Shown one piece after another: positions 10,372 to 19,369 of a DNA stretch of 64,000 nucleotides. The position numbers and the translations under genes were made by a program. The notes under the pieces were generated by a model. That model worked only from the letters and a program-made list of their open reading frames with translations, did no database searches and was not told the DNA's origin. Within the stretch, counting starts at the first letter, position 1, and the number at the start of each line of letters is the position of its first letter. Origin of the DNA: Staphylococcus sp. 17KM0847 (GTDB lineage Bacteria > Bacillota > Bacilli > Staphylococcales > Staphylococcaceae); assembly GCF_013463155.1 (NCBI RefSeq), contig NZ_CP040781.1:1178001-1242000 (forward strand). Direction: 5' to 3'.

Positions 10372-10482
10372 AAAACGACTTCCTTTCTTTTCTGTTCATA
10401 ATAACATTATACCTGAAAGACACGTTGAAAGCCTAGAAAATCAACATATCTTCATCTTTAATCAATGAATAATCTGTGACAC

Positions 10483-10719
10483 TTACTTGCGCAAATGATT
10501 TTGCTTTTGTATAGACTTTAGTTTTTCAGGCGTCACATCATTACCTTCTGGATCAATCACTTTTGTATGTTCGATTTGAGATTTAAAGCTCTTACGAAAT
10601 GTTTCCAAATACTCACTTCTCAATCGTGATTGTTCTTTCGCTTCATGTTCATCTAATCCTTGCTCCTTTTTCTTTCTTGCAAGGGCGTTAATACGATCCA
10701 ATTTATCTTGGCTTAACAT
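10483..10719 (-). CDS. ynzC: DUF896 (UPF0291) protein YnzC
   Basis: A 78-residue, highly charged helical protein with the DUF896 core: LDRINALARKKK, EAKEQSRLRSEYLETFRKSFKSQ split over two helices, then KVIDPEGNDVTPEKL. The ATG at 10719 is preferred over an in-frame TTG six codons upstream, because a GGAGG site lies eight bases before the ATG and overlaps the extra codons. In Bacillus the homologue is in the SOS-induced yneA-yneB-ynzC operon; here it follows sosA on the same strand after about 125 bases, so read-through from the LexA-controlled promoter is possible. Function unknown. Confidence 0.88.
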   Translation of the reverse strand: MLSQDKLDRINALARKKKEQGLDEHEAKEQSRLRSEYLETFRKSFKSQIEHTKVIDPEGNDVTPEKLKSIQKQNHLRK

Positions 10720-10843
10720 ATCAGTTACCTCCGTCAATTTCTTTACAAAAATATATCAGAAATATCATGAAAAACCAAACACTTCTACTTAGGTATATGC
10801 CACTTGTAACCCTATATATGTCATTATGCAACATCATTTTGTA

Positions 10844-11065
10844 CTATTTTCTTAATGTAATTGCAAACACACTTTGTTCCCTGTTCATATCTTTTTCTTT
10901 AATTATTTGATTATTATCTTGTAGTGAATGGTCAGTCATCTCGTACGTTTGTTCTGATTGTTCATTTTGACTTGCCAGTATAAAAAAAGTCAAGAACACC
11001 AACACTGAAGCTATAAATACAATTAAAAATAAATGTAAATCTGATAGTTTATGCTGTAACATCAT
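10844..11065 (-). CDS. sosA: SosA-type SOS cell-division inhibitor
   Basis: A 73-residue protein: short cytoplasmic N-terminus, one membrane helix (about residues 11-31, LFLIVFIASVLVFLTFFILA) and a polar extracellular tail of about 40 residues. This matches staphylococcal SosA, which blocks septation during DNA damage, rather than Bacillus YneA, since there is no LysM domain. Strong support comes from position: divergent from lexA across a gap with three SOS boxes. The first ATG is seven bases after AGGAG; a second ATG follows immediately. The tail seems to share little sequence with S. aureus SosA apart from its layout. Confidence 0.8.
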   Translation of the reverse strand: MMLQHKLSDLHLFLIVFIASVLVFLTFFILASQNEQSEQTYEMTDHSLQDNNQIIKEKDMNREQSVFAITLRK

Positions 11066-11077
11066 TTCGACACTCCT

Positions 11078-11091
11078 AGAACATTTGTTTG
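11078..11091. promoter_or_regulatory. SOS (LexA) box 1, sosA-proximal
   Basis: AGAACATTTGTTTG carries the GAAC-4-GTTY core of the Gram-positive SOS box (CGAACRNRYGTTYC). It lies 12 bases upstream of the sosA ATG. Confidence 0.75.
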
Positions 11092-11106
11092 TATAAGCAA
11101 TTTAAC

Positions 11107-11120
11107 AGAACTAATGTTCT
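11107..11120. promoter_or_regulatory. SOS (LexA) box 2, central
   Basis: AGAACTAATGTTCT has a perfect AGAAC/GTTCT palindrome around four bases. It lies midway between the two divergent starts. Confidence 0.8.
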
Positions 11121-11134
11121 CTGTCAACAAAAAG

Positions 11135-11148
11135 CGAACAAATGTTTG
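11135..11148. promoter_or_regulatory. SOS (LexA) box 3, lexA-proximal
   Basis: CGAACAAATGTTTG fits the SOS consensus except its last base. It lies about 58 bases before the lexA start, consistent with autoregulation. Confidence 0.8.
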
Positions 11149-11206
11149 TTGGCGTTCGTGTAATATGATATAATGAGTTTAAATAATTTGAAGGAGTGCC
11201 TAGATA

Positions 11207-11830
11207 ATGAGAGAGTTAACTAAAAGACAAACAGAAATATTTGAATATATTAAACATATTGTACAAACAAAAGGTTATCCACCAAGTGTACGTGAAATTG
11301 GAGAAGCAGTAGGACTTGCCTCAAGCTCAACAGTTCACGGACACCTTTCGCGCTTAGAAGAAAAAGGGTATATTCGCCGAGATCCTACAAAGCCACGAGC
11401 AATTGAAATTGTTAGTGAATTGATGGGAGACGCTATCAATATGGAATCTACCATTTTTGTACCCGTTATTGGGAAAGTAACTGCTGGCGTACCAATCACA
11501 GCAATCGAAAATGTCGAAGAATATTATCCGCTCCCCGAACACTTCACATCTACACATAATGGACAAATTTTTATACTAAATGTTGTTGGAGATAGTATGA
11601 TTGAAGCAGGAATATTAGATGGAGACAAAGTGATTGTTAGAAGCCAATCCATTGCAGAAAATGGAGATATTATTGTGGCCATGACTGATGAAGACGAAGC
11701 AACTGTAAAACGTTTTTATAAAGAAAAAAATCATTATCGCTTACAACCTGAGAATAGTGCTTTAAGCCCTATTTATTTAGATCAAGTAACTGTATTGGGA
11801 AAAGTGATTGGTCTTTTTAGAGAAATGTAG
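11207..11830 (+). CDS. lexA: SOS repressor LexA
   Basis: Represses DNA-damage genes and self-cleaves when stimulated by RecA filaments. The 207 residues comprise a winged helix-turn-helix (1-70, with [23 protein letters not shown]) and an S24 protease domain. Cleavage site Ala93-Gly94 (VTAGVP), nucleophile Ser130 (GDSM) and Lys168 (TVKRF) are all present, so the protein should be active. Start: ATG 10 bases after GGAG. Divergent from sosA with three SOS boxes between. It is followed by a terminator shared with convergent guaC. Confidence 0.98.
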   Translation: MRELTKRQTEIFEYIKHIVQTKGYPPSVREIGEAVGLASSSTVHGHLSRLEEKGYIRRDPTKPRAIEIVSELMGDAINMESTIFVPVIGKVTAGVPITAIENVEEYYPLPEHFTSTHNGQIFILNVVGDSMIEAGILDGDKVIVRSQSIAENGDIIVAMTDEDEATVKRFYKEKNHYRLQPENSALSPIYLDQVTVLGKVIGLFREM

Positions 11831-11947
11831 CCTACAAATTTTCTTTACTCATCTATTATAATAGGTATTCTACAACAGTAAGTAACTTGTTATATATAGC
11901 AAGTTGATTATTCATTTTTAGATATAATAAACTTCTTCAATATAAAA

Positions 11948-11979
11948 GAAGCAGGACAGAAAGTTTTCTGTCCTGCTTC
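11948..11979. terminator. Terminator between lexA and guaC
   Basis: Perfect 15-base inverted repeat (GAAGCAGGACAGAAA, 2-base loop). The flanking A-run gives a T-tract on the minus strand, so it fits guaC best; it may also stop lexA transcripts. Confidence 0.8.
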
Positions 11980-12013
11980 AGTCACTTATTAATATACAAT
12001 ACTAATATATTGA

Positions 12014-12991
12014 TTAATCTCTATCTCCATTAAAGATTGAATTTCTAACGATAACATAATCCACTTTTCTAAGGGCATCTACATCTTTACCACCCGCATA
12101 TGAAATCGCACTTTGTAAATCTTCTTCCATTTCTGTAAGTGTATCTTGTAATTTACCTTTATGTGCAACAAACATCTTTTTGCCTTCCACGTTTTTACGT
12201 TCACCTTTTTGATATTCAGATGCACTGCCAAAGTATTCTTTATACTTTTTGCCATCCATCTCAACTGTTTCACCCGGTGATTCTTCATGTGCTGCAAAAA
12301 GTGAACCAATCATTACCATTGATGCACCAAAGCGTACAGATTTTGCAATATCTCCATGTGTTCTAATTCCACCATCTGCAATAATAGGCTTACGTGCTGC
12401 TTTACTACACAGGTTTACCGCCGCTAATTGCCAACCACCTGTACCAAATCCAGTTTTAATTTTTGTAATACACACACGTCCAGGTCCAATACCTACTTTT
12501 GTTGCATCTGCACCTGCATTTTCAAGTTCACGTACGCCTTCTGGTGTGCCCACATTTCCAGCAATAACAAAAGTTTCTGGCAGATGCTTTTTAATATGTT
12601 GAATCATATCAATAACCTGATCTGAATGACCATGCGCAATATCAATTGTGATATATTCTGGTTTTAAACCCAATGCCTCAATCTCTTTAACAAATTCAAA
12701 TTCTGGTGCTTTAACACCCACAGAAATAGATGCAAACAAGCCTTTTTCGTTCATTCGCTGTATAAATGGAATACGTGCTGCTTCGTCAAAACGATGCATA
12801 ATATAAAAATAATCATTTTTAGCAAACCATTCTGCTAATGTTTCATTCATGACTGTTTGCATATTTGCAGGAACTACTGGTAATTTAAAACGTCGTGGCC
12901 CAAATTGAATTGATGTATCAATCTCAGAGCGACTTTTCACAATACTTTTATTTGGTATTAATTGGATATCTTCATAATCAAAAATTTTCAT
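12014..12991 (-). CDS. guaC: GMP reductase
   Basis: NADPH-dependent conversion of GMP to IMP with release of ammonia, returning guanine nucleotides to the adenine branch. The 325-residue TIM barrel has the IMPDH/GMPR catalytic loop [15 protein letters not shown] with Cys174, the phosphate-binding [11 protein letters not shown] segment and [12 protein letters not shown]. It lacks the CBS insert of IMP dehydrogenase, and its length suits the GuaC2 type found in Firmicutes. Monocistronic; no purine riboswitch or clear PurR box is seen before it. Confidence 0.95.
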   Translation of the reverse strand: MKIFDYEDIQLIPNKSIVKSRSEIDTSIQFGPRRFKLPVVPANMQTVMNETLAEWFAKNDYFYIMHRFDEAARIPFIQRMNEKGLFASISVGVKAPEFEFVKEIEALGLKPEYITIDIAHGHSDQVIDMIQHIKKHLPETFVIAGNVGTPEGVRELENAGADATKVGIGPGRVCITKIKTGFGTGGWQLAAVNLCSKAARKPIIADGGIRTHGDIAKSVRFGASMVMIGSLFAAHEESPGETVEMDGKKYKEYFGSASEYQKGERKNVEGKKMFVAHKGKLQDTLTEMEEDLQSAISYAGGKDVDALRKVDYVIVRNSIFNGDRD

Positions 12992-13075
12992 GTATTAAAA
13001 CCCCTCATCTATTTTATCCATAAGCTAATATACTATCATTAAGTAATAAAGTAAACAAAGGGAGAGCAAATTCAA

Positions 13076-13345
13076 TTACCAACTTGATTTTTTTACACCT
13101 GGAATTTGACCTTTATGTGCATGTTCACGAAATGCGATACGAGACATCTCAAACTTTCTTAACACGCCTCTTGGTCTACCTGTTACTTTACATCTTCTTG
13201 TTAAACGTGTTGGCGATGAATCGCGCGGGAGTTTACGCAATGCTTCGTAATCCCCTTTTGCTTTTAATTCTCTACGCAAATCAGCATATTGTGCAACAAG
13301 TTTGGCACGTTTTTCTTCTTTTACTATTTTAGATTTTTTTGCCAT
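13076..13345 (-). CDS. rpsN: Ribosomal protein S14, zinc-independent (C-minus) paralogue
   Basis: Small-subunit protein S14. The 89-residue form ([13 protein letters not shown]..., ending GVKKSSW) has a single cysteine (RCKV) and no CxxC pairs, so it is the long zinc-free version rather than the 61-residue zinc-ribbon S14 of the main ribosomal operon. Such paralogues replace the zinc form under zinc starvation in Bacillus under Zur control. A near-consensus Zur box ends 20 bases before the ATG, which supports that role here. The alternative L33 gene lies divergently next door. Confidence 0.95.
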   Translation of the reverse strand: MAKKSKIVKEEKRAKLVAQYADLRRELKAKGDYEALRKLPRDSSPTRLTRRCKVTGRPRGVLRKFEMSRIAFREHAHKGQIPGVKKSSW

Positions 13346-13364
13346 TTTTTCAATCCACCTCTAT

Positions 13365-13385
13365 AAATCGTAATTATTACGTTTT
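13365..13385. promoter_or_regulatory. Zur box before rpsN2
   Basis: A 21-base palindrome, AAATCGTAAT-T-ATTACGTTTT, matches the Bacillus Zur consensus (AAATCGTAAT-N-ATTACGATTT) except for one base. It lies 20-40 bases upstream of the rpsN2 start and is the clearest metal-regulator site in the window. Confidence 0.85.
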
Positions 13386-13461
13386 AAATCTTAGCATATT
13401 TTATTTTACCAATGCAAGATAAAAATTTCTGGTAATATATAAAAAGTCATGATAGAATATT

Positions 13462-13482
13462 AAATCGTAAAGGTTCCAATTT
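13462..13482. promoter_or_regulatory. Degenerate Zur box before rpmG2
   Basis: AAATCGTAA is intact; the right half (GGTTCCAATTT) is degenerate, giving 16 of 20 informative matches. It ends 21 bases before the rpmG2 ATG, directly upstream of the AAGGAGG ribosome site. Confidence 0.5.
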
Positions 13483-13503
13483 GATAATTAAGGAGGTTTA
13501 GTT

Positions 13504-13653
13504 ATGCGTATTAATGTAACTTTAGCTTGTACTGAATGTGGCGATCGTAATTATATTACAACCAAAAACAAACGTACGAACCCTGAACGTATTGAAATGA
13601 TGAAATATTGCCCAAGATTAAATAAGCATACATTGCATAGAGAAACAAAATAA
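13504..13653 (+). CDS. rpmG: Ribosomal protein L33, alternative form
   Basis: A 49-residue L33 read directly from the sequence: [20 protein letters not shown] at the start and ending LHRETK. The first zinc pair (C9-C12) is kept, but the second is reduced to one cysteine (YCPRLNKH), so the zinc ribbon is incomplete. AAGGAGG lies seven bases before the ATG. It pairs divergently with the zinc-free S14 gene, each with a Zur-like site, suggesting a zinc-sparing ribosome module. In S. aureus the same pair lies beside katA. Confidence 0.95.
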   Translation: MRINVTLACTECGDRNYITTKNKRTNPERIEMMKYCPRLNKHTLHRETK

Positions 13654-13686
13654 TCAGTACACAATATACTAATTTAAAAATACGAC

Positions 13687-13738
13687 AAAAGAGAAAGACG
13701 TTGAACAGCTTATAATATGTTCAACGTCTTTCTCTTTT
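13687..13738. terminator. Bidirectional terminator between rpmG2 and katA
   Basis: Perfect 20-base inverted repeat (AAAAGAGAAAGACGTTGAAC and complement) with a 12-base loop, serving the convergent rpmG2 and katA. Confidence 0.85.
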
Positions 13739-13752
13739 GCTTTTTAATTCAT

Positions 13753-15249
13753 CTACTTGATACCTTCTAAGATATCCTCTAAGTCATTTAACATACCTAG
13801 TGCTTTTGCTACACCTGTTCCATAAGCTGGATCAGCTTGGTAACAATGACGAATATGACGATGTTTCACTTCATCAGTCGTTCCATCCATTTCATTGGCT
13901 GTATTTTCAAAAATACGTTGTTGTTGTTCAGGAGATTGTAAACGAAATAGTTTGCCCGGTTGTTCGAAATAGTTATCATCATCTTCTCTAAAGTTATACT
14001 CATATGCCGCACCTTCTAAAGCCAAAGGTTGACGTTTGTATTCTGGTTGATCTTGATGTGCACCATAACTATTAGGATAATAATGTGTTTGTGCGCCCTG
14101 ATTGCCATCTAAAAATCTCATTTGACCATCACGACTAAACGGACAAATATTTTCTACGCCTACGCCTTTTGGTTGGTTAACAGGAATTTGCCAATGATTA
14201 ACTCCTAAGCGATAACGCTGTGCATCACCATATGAGAAAAGTCGCCCTTGCAACATTTTATCTGGTGAAAAATCAATGCCCGGTATAATATTTGTTGGTG
14301 CAAACGCTGCTTGTTCAACATCCATAAAGTAGTTCTCTGGGTTTTTATTTAATTCAAACTCACCTACTTCAATAAGAGGATATTCATCTTTAAACCATAC
14401 TTTTGTTAAATCAAACGGATTGTCTTTATGATTTTTTGCTTGTTCTTCTGTCATAACTTGGATGTACATTTTCCATTTAGGGAAGTTGCCTTCTTCAATA
14501 GCTTCAAATAAATCTTTTTGTGATGATTCACGGTCTTTTGCTATAACTTGTTCTGCTTCTTCAGGCGTAAAGTTTTCAATACCTTGTTGTGTTCTGAAAT
14601 GGAATTTCACCCAAACACGTTCATTGTTGTCATTAATCATTGCATACGTGTGTGAACCGAAACCATGCATATGGCGATAACCTTTAGGGATACCGCGATC
14701 TGACATTAAAATTGTAACTTGATGTAGTGCCTCTGGTAAAGAAGTCCAGAAGTCCCAATTGTTTTGAGCACTACGCATATTTGTTTTAGGGTCTCTCTTT
14801 ACTGCGTGATTTAAGCTTGCAAACAATTTAGGGTCTCTAAAGAAAAATACGGGTGTATTGTTACCAACAAGATCCCAATTTCCTTCTTCTGTATAAAATT
14901 TTAACGCAAATCCACGAATATCACGTTCAGCATCTGCAGCACCTCTTTCACCTGCAACTGTTGAAAAACGCGCAAACATTTCTGTCTTTTTACCAACTTC
15001 TGAGAAGATTTTTGCACGCGTATAACGTGTAATATCATTAGTTACTGTGAATGTTCCAAATGCGCCTGAGCCTTTAGCATGCATACGTCTTTCTGGAATT
15101 ACCTCACGGTCAAAGTGCGCCATTTGCTCCAAGAAATACCAATCCTGCATTAATAGTGGACCACGTGGACCAGCTGTCATAGAGTTTTCTCTATCACCAA
15201 CCGGATGACCAAATAGACCTGTAAGTTTAGAAGCATCTTTTTGACTCAT
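13753..15249 (-). CDS. katA: Catalase (haem, clade 3 small subunit)
   Basis: Dismutates hydrogen peroxide in the cytoplasm. The 498-residue protein has catalytic His57 in [15 protein letters not shown], Asn130 in [15 protein letters not shown] and haem-ligand Tyr340 in [14 protein letters not shown]. Length and motifs are normal, so activity is expected. A PerR-like box lies 22 bases before the start, matching the known PerR control of staphylococcal katA. Divergent from an amino-acid permease, convergent with rpmG2. Confidence 0.98.
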   Translation of the reverse strand: MSQKDASKLTGLFGHPVGDRENSMTAGPRGPLLMQDWYFLEQMAHFDREVIPERRMHAKGSGAFGTFTVTNDITRYTRAKIFSEVGKKTEMFARFSTVAGERGAADAERDIRGFALKFYTEEGNWDLVGNNTPVFFFRDPKLFASLNHAVKRDPKTNMRSAQNNWDFWTSLPEALHQVTILMSDRGIPKGYRHMHGFGSHTYAMINDNNERVWVKFHFRTQQGIENFTPEEAEQVIAKDRESSQKDLFEAIEEGNFPKWKMYIQVMTEEQAKNHKDNPFDLTKVWFKDEYPLIEVGEFELNKNPENYFMDVEQAAFAPTNIIPGIDFSPDKMLQGRLFSYGDAQRYRLGVNHWQIPVNQPKGVGVENICPFSRDGQMRFLDGNQGAQTHYYPNSYGAHQDQPEYKRQPLALEGAAYEYNFREDDDNYFEQPGKLFRLQSPEQQQRIFENTANEMDGTTDEVKHRHIRHCYQADPAYGTGVAKALGMLNDLEDILEGIK

Positions 15250-15270
15250 TTTATAAACCCTCTTTCTTAA

Positions 15271-15285
15271 TTAAAATAATTCTAA
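15271..15285. promoter_or_regulatory. PerR box before katA
   Basis: TTAAAATAATTCTAA matches the PerR consensus TTATAATNATTATAA at 13 of 15 positions and lies 22 bases upstream of the katA ATG. Confidence 0.7.
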
Positions 15286-15350
15286 ATTACTTTACTATTT
15301 CATTATAACCTATCTCTCATGCAAAGTATATCTTTTATGATCTAAATTTG

Positions 15351-15365
15351 AATTTTCGAAAAATT
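15351..15365. promoter_or_regulatory. CodY-like box before the permease
   Basis: AATTTTCGAAAAATT matches the CodY motif AATTTTCWGAAAATT at 13 of 15 positions, about 100 bases before the permease start. Given the AT-rich background this is suggestive only. Confidence 0.45.
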
Positions 15366-15465
15366 AACATTTTAAGGCTTTAAAGTTATAAATTCTTATT
15401 GAATATCAGAGAGATAGCAAGTACAATAGATAGAAATCTTTATTTATATTGAGGAGCAGATGTTT

Positions 15466-16917
15466 ATGGAAGAAAAAACTTTAAATCGCGGGCTTCAAGC
15501 TCGGCATATTACTATGATTGCTATTGGAGGCGCTATTGGTACGGGGTTATTTGTCGCAACAGGTGGTGTTATTGCACAAGCTGGTCCTGGGGGGGCAATT
15601 GTAGCGTATTTACTTATTGGCATTATGCTTTATTTTTTAATGGCATCCATTGGTGAAATGGCAACATTTTATCCTGTATCCGGTTCGTTTAGCAGTTATT
15701 CTACACGTTTTGTTGACCCATCTTTAGGTTTTACAATGGGCTGGTTATACTGGATGATTTGGTCTCTTGTAACAAGTGTTGATGTCATCGTTGCATCTAA
15801 TGTTTTAGGCTATTGGGATATCTTCCATTTCTTCTCGCCTCTCATTTGGAGCATTATTTTCTTAACAATTATTTTCTTACTTAATGTATTTACAGTAAAA
15901 GCATTTGGTGAAGCTGAATTTTGGCTATCGCTTGTCAAAGTTATTACCATTATTGTTTTTATTATTTTAGGTATCTTAATGATTTTTGGTATTTTAGGTG
16001 GTAAATACTATGGATTTGAAAATTATACTGTTGGTGACGCGCCATTTGTTGGCGGACTTTCTGGCTTTTTAAGTGTGCTATTAATTGCAGGCTTCTCTGT
16101 CGGAGGGACTGAAGTCATTGCTGTTGCAGCTGGTGAATCAGATAATCCAAGAAAATCAATGCCACGTGCCATTAAACAAGTATTTTGGCGTATATTATTA
16201 TTCTATGTATTATCTATTGCTGTTATTTCTGGGATTCTTGCATACACAGACCCAACATTATTAAATGAAGGCGGCTCTATTACACAAAGTCCATTTACTA
16301 TTGTTTTTGACAAAGTGGGTATCGCATTTGCAGCTTCAGTTATTAATGCTGTTATTTTAACGGCACTACTCTCAGCCGCAAACTCAGGTATTTTTACAAC
16401 AAGTCGTATGCTATTTTCACTGAGCAGACAAGGTCAAGCACCTCAGTTTTTAAGTGTTATCAATCGTCAAACAAAGTTACCACTTAATGCATTACTTACA
16501 ACATTTGTCTTTATTGCATCAGTCACAACTTATGCAAACTTCAATCCTGATAGTGTTATTGGTTTATTAAATATTATCGGTGCATTAATTACATTTGTTT
16601 GGGCATCCAGTGTTCTTGCACAAGTACGCTTAAGACGTGCCATTAAAGTACAACAAAAAGATGTTAATCAGCTATTACCTTATAAAGCTCCATTTTTTCC
16701 ATTAGGTCCAATATTAGTATTTGCAACATTATTATTTTTAATTTTTGGTAGTTCAGCTGAAGCTTTAATTCATTTAGATTTTACAAAGCTCGCACAAAAT
16801 TTTCTACCTATTATTACATTATTTGTAATTTACTTCGTTCATAAGTTGATTCATAAAACAAAGATCATCCCTCTCAACGAAATTGATTTAAGTGAACATG
16901 AATCTTATAAATCATAA
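15466..16917 (+). CDS. Amino acid permease, APC family (LysP/GabP-like)
   Basis: Imports an amino acid by proton symport. The 483-residue protein has about twelve membrane spans; the APC signature MIAIGGAIGTGLFVATGG opens span 1, and GFSVGGTEVIAVAAGESDNPRKSMPRA follows span 5, as in LysP/AroP/GabP-type carriers. Substrate cannot be read from sequence. The ATG at 15466 is chosen over the one at 15460, because GAGGAG lies nine bases from the former and only three from the latter. Divergent from katA; a CodY-like site in the promoter region would suit an amino-acid importer. Confidence 0.85.
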   Translation: MEEKTLNRGLQARHITMIAIGGAIGTGLFVATGGVIAQAGPGGAIVAYLLIGIMLYFLMASIGEMATFYPVSGSFSSYSTRFVDPSLGFTMGWLYWMIWSLVTSVDVIVASNVLGYWDIFHFFSPLIWSIIFLTIIFLLNVFTVKAFGEAEFWLSLVKVITIIVFIILGILMIFGILGGKYYGFENYTVGDAPFVGGLSGFLSVLLIAGFSVGGTEVIAVAAGESDNPRKSMPRAIKQVFWRILLFYVLSIAVISGILAYTDPTLLNEGGSITQSPFTIVFDKVGIAFAASVINAVILTALLSAANSGIFTTSRMLFSLSRQGQAPQFLSVINRQTKLPLNALLTTFVFIASVTTYANFNPDSVIGLLNIIGALITFVWASSVLAQVRLRRAIKVQQKDVNQLLPYKAPFFPLGPILVFATLLFLIFGSSAEALIHLDFTKLAQNFLPIITLFVIYFVHKLIHKTKIIPLNEIDLSEHESYKS

Positions 16918-16933
16918 TGAACGCAATCATAAT

Positions 16934-16983
16934 AAAGAACAAGAAACCTATTGAGATAGGCGATCTTGTTCTTTAATTTTTAT
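16934..16983 (+). terminator. Terminator after the permease
   Basis: AAAGAACAAG pairs with CTTGTTCTTT, with an inner CCTAT/ATAGG pair, followed by AATTTTT. Confidence 0.7.
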
Positions 16984-17068
16984 TAGGCATTATTTTAATC
17001 AATTTGAAAAATAAGGTATAATTAACTTAAAGAAAATAAAGTTATATTATGTATTGGGGGTTTTTAAC

Positions 17069-17383
17069 ATGGTTGGACAGACAAACCTTTTTGATGATGT
17101 CATCAAAACAGATGAACGTTTTGTCATTGTTGTACAATCGTTAGAAAATAAACAAGGTCAGCTACTCAAACGTACATTAAGAGAATATAGCAGCTTGACG
17201 CATGAACAAATGGAAAATCTTTATCAGCATTTAAAAGAGCTTTACTCCGAAGCCCCATTTGAACAAAATCAATCCTCTTTTTCTATTACGATATATACCA
17301 ATTTAGATTATGCAGCTGATCATATATATGCACACATCAAACGCCATCGTGGTCATAAAGAATGGACACATACAGCGAAATAG
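17069..17383 (+). CDS. Conserved hypothetical protein, 104 aa
   Basis: I do not recognise a characterised family. The protein is soluble and charged, begins MVGQTNLFDDVIKTDERFVI and contains KQGQLLKRTLREYSSLT and HEQMENLYQHLKELY; a mixed alpha/beta fold seems likely. The ATG at 17069 is preferred over an in-frame TTG five codons upstream because a GGGGG ribosome site overlaps those codons. A similar-sized gene sits at this place (between aap and the HAD gene) in S. aureus as I recall, so it is probably real. Convergent with the HAD phosphatase. Confidence 0.75.
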   Translation: MVGQTNLFDDVIKTDERFVIVVQSLENKQGQLLKRTLREYSSLTHEQMENLYQHLKELYSEAPFEQNQSSFSITIYTNLDYAADHIYAHIKRHRGHKEWTHTAK

Positions 17384-17429
17384 ACACACATAAGTATGTA
17401 CCTCTATCTACGCTAGACAATTATAGAGT

Positions 17430-17461
17430 GAGAGGATACACTTTTAGCCATCTATCCTCTC
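17430..17461. terminator. Probable terminator between convergent genes
   Basis: GAGAGGATA pairs with TATCCTCTC around a 14-base loop. There is only a weak T-tract, so it is a moderate candidate shared by the hypothetical gene and the HAD gene. Confidence 0.5.
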
Positions 17462-17485
17462 CTATTTGTTGTGACATATCTTTAA

Positions 17486-18292
17486 TTATTTTTCAATCAA
17501 TTGTTCTAGTGCATATGGAATTCCTTCTTCATCATTGCTTTTGGTCACAATATCAGCTATTTCCTTAACACTTTCTCTCGCATTCCCCATTGCAACACCG
17601 ATACCCACTGTCTCTAACATATCAATATCATTCGTACTATCTCCAAATGCAATCATATTGTCAGTAGATAAATCTAATTGCTCTGCTAATTTTTGAATTG
17701 CTTTGCCTTTTGATACACCTTTACTTATAAATTCAAGAAAAAATGGTTTACTGATCGTCATATCAATATCGTTATCAAATTGGCCTTTCTGTATTTCAAA
17801 AATATGGCTAACCTTTTCAGGATGATCCACTCCCATTACTTTAGGAACATCAGATTTTACATGTCTTTTAATATCCTCTACTTGAATCATGGGCATTCCT
17901 GTCAACTCGGATTCTACCCCCATATACTCATTTGTACCCTCACATACAATTTGGTTTTCGTAATACGTTAAAATAAGCATATCATGTTGTCTACAAAAAT
18001 CGACGATACGTTCGAATGCCGCTTTAGATATACTTTGACGTGCTACAACTTGTTCTGTGGCTAAATTAATGGTTTGACCACCATTGTAACTCATAATAAA
18101 ACTGCCATACTTATCCAATTGTAACTGTTTTGCGATTTTCAACATACCGAATGTTGGTCTCCCCGAAGCCAGTGCAAGTTTGTATCCAGCTTCTTGTACC
18201 TTTAATAAATAATCTCTCGTCATATCCGAGACCTTATTTTGAGAAGTTAGCAACGTATCATCCATATCAAACAAAATTAAATCTGGTTTCAT
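17486..18292 (-). CDS. HAD-superfamily phosphatase, Cof type
   Basis: Cytoplasmic phosphatase acting on small phosphorylated metabolites. The 268-residue protein has HAD motif I at D9xD11 (LFDMDDTLLTS), motif II SGRPTF near 42, motif III Lys (SKGKAIQKL near 197) and motif IV GDSTNDIDML near 220, with a type IIB cap between, all typical of Cof/YkrA proteins. It sits downstream of the threonine operon but has its own start region and is separated from thrB by a terminator. The substrate is unknown; such enzymes often act on sugar phosphates or pyridoxal phosphate. Confidence 0.85.
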   Translation of the reverse strand: MKPDLILFDMDDTLLTSQNKVSDMTRDYLLKVQEAGYKLALASGRPTFGMLKIAKQLQLDKYGSFIMSYNGGQTINLATEQVVARQSISKAAFERIVDFCRQHDMLILTYYENQIVCEGTNEYMGVESELTGMPMIQVEDIKRHVKSDVPKVMGVDHPEKVSHIFEIQKGQFDNDIDMTISKPFFLEFISKGVSKGKAIQKLAEQLDLSTDNMIAFGDSTNDIDMLETVGIGVAMGNARESVKEIADIVTKSNDEEGIPYALEQLIEK

Positions 18293-18386
18293 TTTTCTAC
18301 TCCTTTCCTTTCCATCTTACAATAAGTTATCGTTTAATACACAACGTTTTGTCAAAATAAACTGATATTACTTTGTAACTATACAA

Positions 18387-18438
18387 AAAAGCAGGAGCGA
18401 AACTTTAATATTTAGAAAAGTCTCGTCGTCCTACTTTT
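18387..18438 (-). terminator. Terminator of the hom-thrC-thrB operon
   Basis: The minus-strand RNA forms a stem (AGUAGGA with UCCUGCU and CGAGAC with GUUUCG, using G-U pairs) followed by six or more U. It lies just past the thrB stop. The wobble pairs only work on the minus strand, which fixes its direction. Confidence 0.65.
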
Positions 18439-18448
18439 GTTGATTCTA

Positions 18449-19369
18449 TTAGTATTTATAAAAAACTTCAGTTTCTACACCGACCGTATTTACCGTTGCT
18501 AGTTCCGAATGACAGTTTGGAAATTGTTGACGTAATGCGCGTACAAGTGAACCACTTTTTTCTTTTTTAACCATAGTCATAATCGTTGGACCTGCACCAG
18601 ACATAACAGTAGCATAGGCTTCATATTCGTGTGCAGTTTGTTTAATTTCTGTAAAATGTTCAATCAAATGCTGGCGATAAGGCTCATGCAATCCATCTTG
18701 TTCCATCATTTTTCCAGCTAATTCATAATTATGTTGAATCAAGGCGCTAATCATTGTATTACTAATCGCACTATATTTTACAGCATCTTTGTGATTCAAA
18801 TACTCGGGTAAAGCTTGGCGTGCCTTTTTCGTTTCTAACTCATATTGTGGAATCGTTAAAATAAAGTCAACATCAGGAATATCAATATGTGCAACATCTG
18901 TAATATTTGTTTCTGAATTATGATATCCCACAACAAGTCCACCATAAATTGTAGGTGCAACATTATCTGGATGCCCTTCAATTTCCGTTGCTAACTGTAA
19001 TAATTCATATTTAGAGAGCTCAATATCACCAAAGTAGTTCGCAATGTAGAGTGCAGCAACTAAAGCAGAAGCAGATGAACCCAATCCACGTGCCAACGGA
19101 ATTTCACTATACATTTTCACTTCTAGCATAGGAAGTGTAACATCATATTTATTCGCAACATACTGTGCAATTTTATAAATGTAGTTCGTTTCATCCTCTG
19201 GTAATCCTTGCAAGTGTGGCCCTTCGTGACGAAACTTCCATTGTTTTGCACGTATAGGTTGTGCATCGATATATAAGAATTTGTTAAGTGCCATGCCAAT
19301 GGAGTCGAAACCACAACCTAAGTTTGCTGTTGATGCTGGTACTTTAAGACTGAATTTGTTTTTGATCAT
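18449..19369 (-). CDS. thrB: Homoserine kinase
   Basis: ATP-dependent phosphorylation of L-homoserine, the penultimate step of threonine synthesis. GHMP kinase of 306 residues with the motif [15 protein letters not shown] (93-107), N-terminal [14 protein letters not shown] and C-terminal [11 protein letters not shown] glycine loop. Its ATG overlaps the thrC stop by four bases (ATGA), so translation is coupled. Last gene of hom-thrC-thrB. Confidence 0.97.
   Translation of the reverse strand: MIKNKFSLKVPASTANLGCGFDSIGMALNKFLYIDAQPIRAKQWKFRHEGPHLQGLPEDETNYIYKIAQYVANKYDVTLPMLEVKMYSEIPLARGLGSSASALVAALYIANYFGDIELSKYELLQLATEIEGHPDNVAPTIYGGLVVGYHNSETNITDVAHIDIPDVDFILTIPQYELETKKARQALPEYLNHKDAVKYSAISNTMISALIQHNYELAGKMMEQDGLHEPYRQHLIEHFTEIKQTAHEYEAYATVMSGAGPTIMTMVKKEKSGSLVRALRQQFPNCHSELATVNTVGVETEVFYKY

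Noticed and set aside
12249-12602. 117-codon frame opposite guaC
   Set aside because: Antisense to conserved GMP reductase sequence with no start signal.
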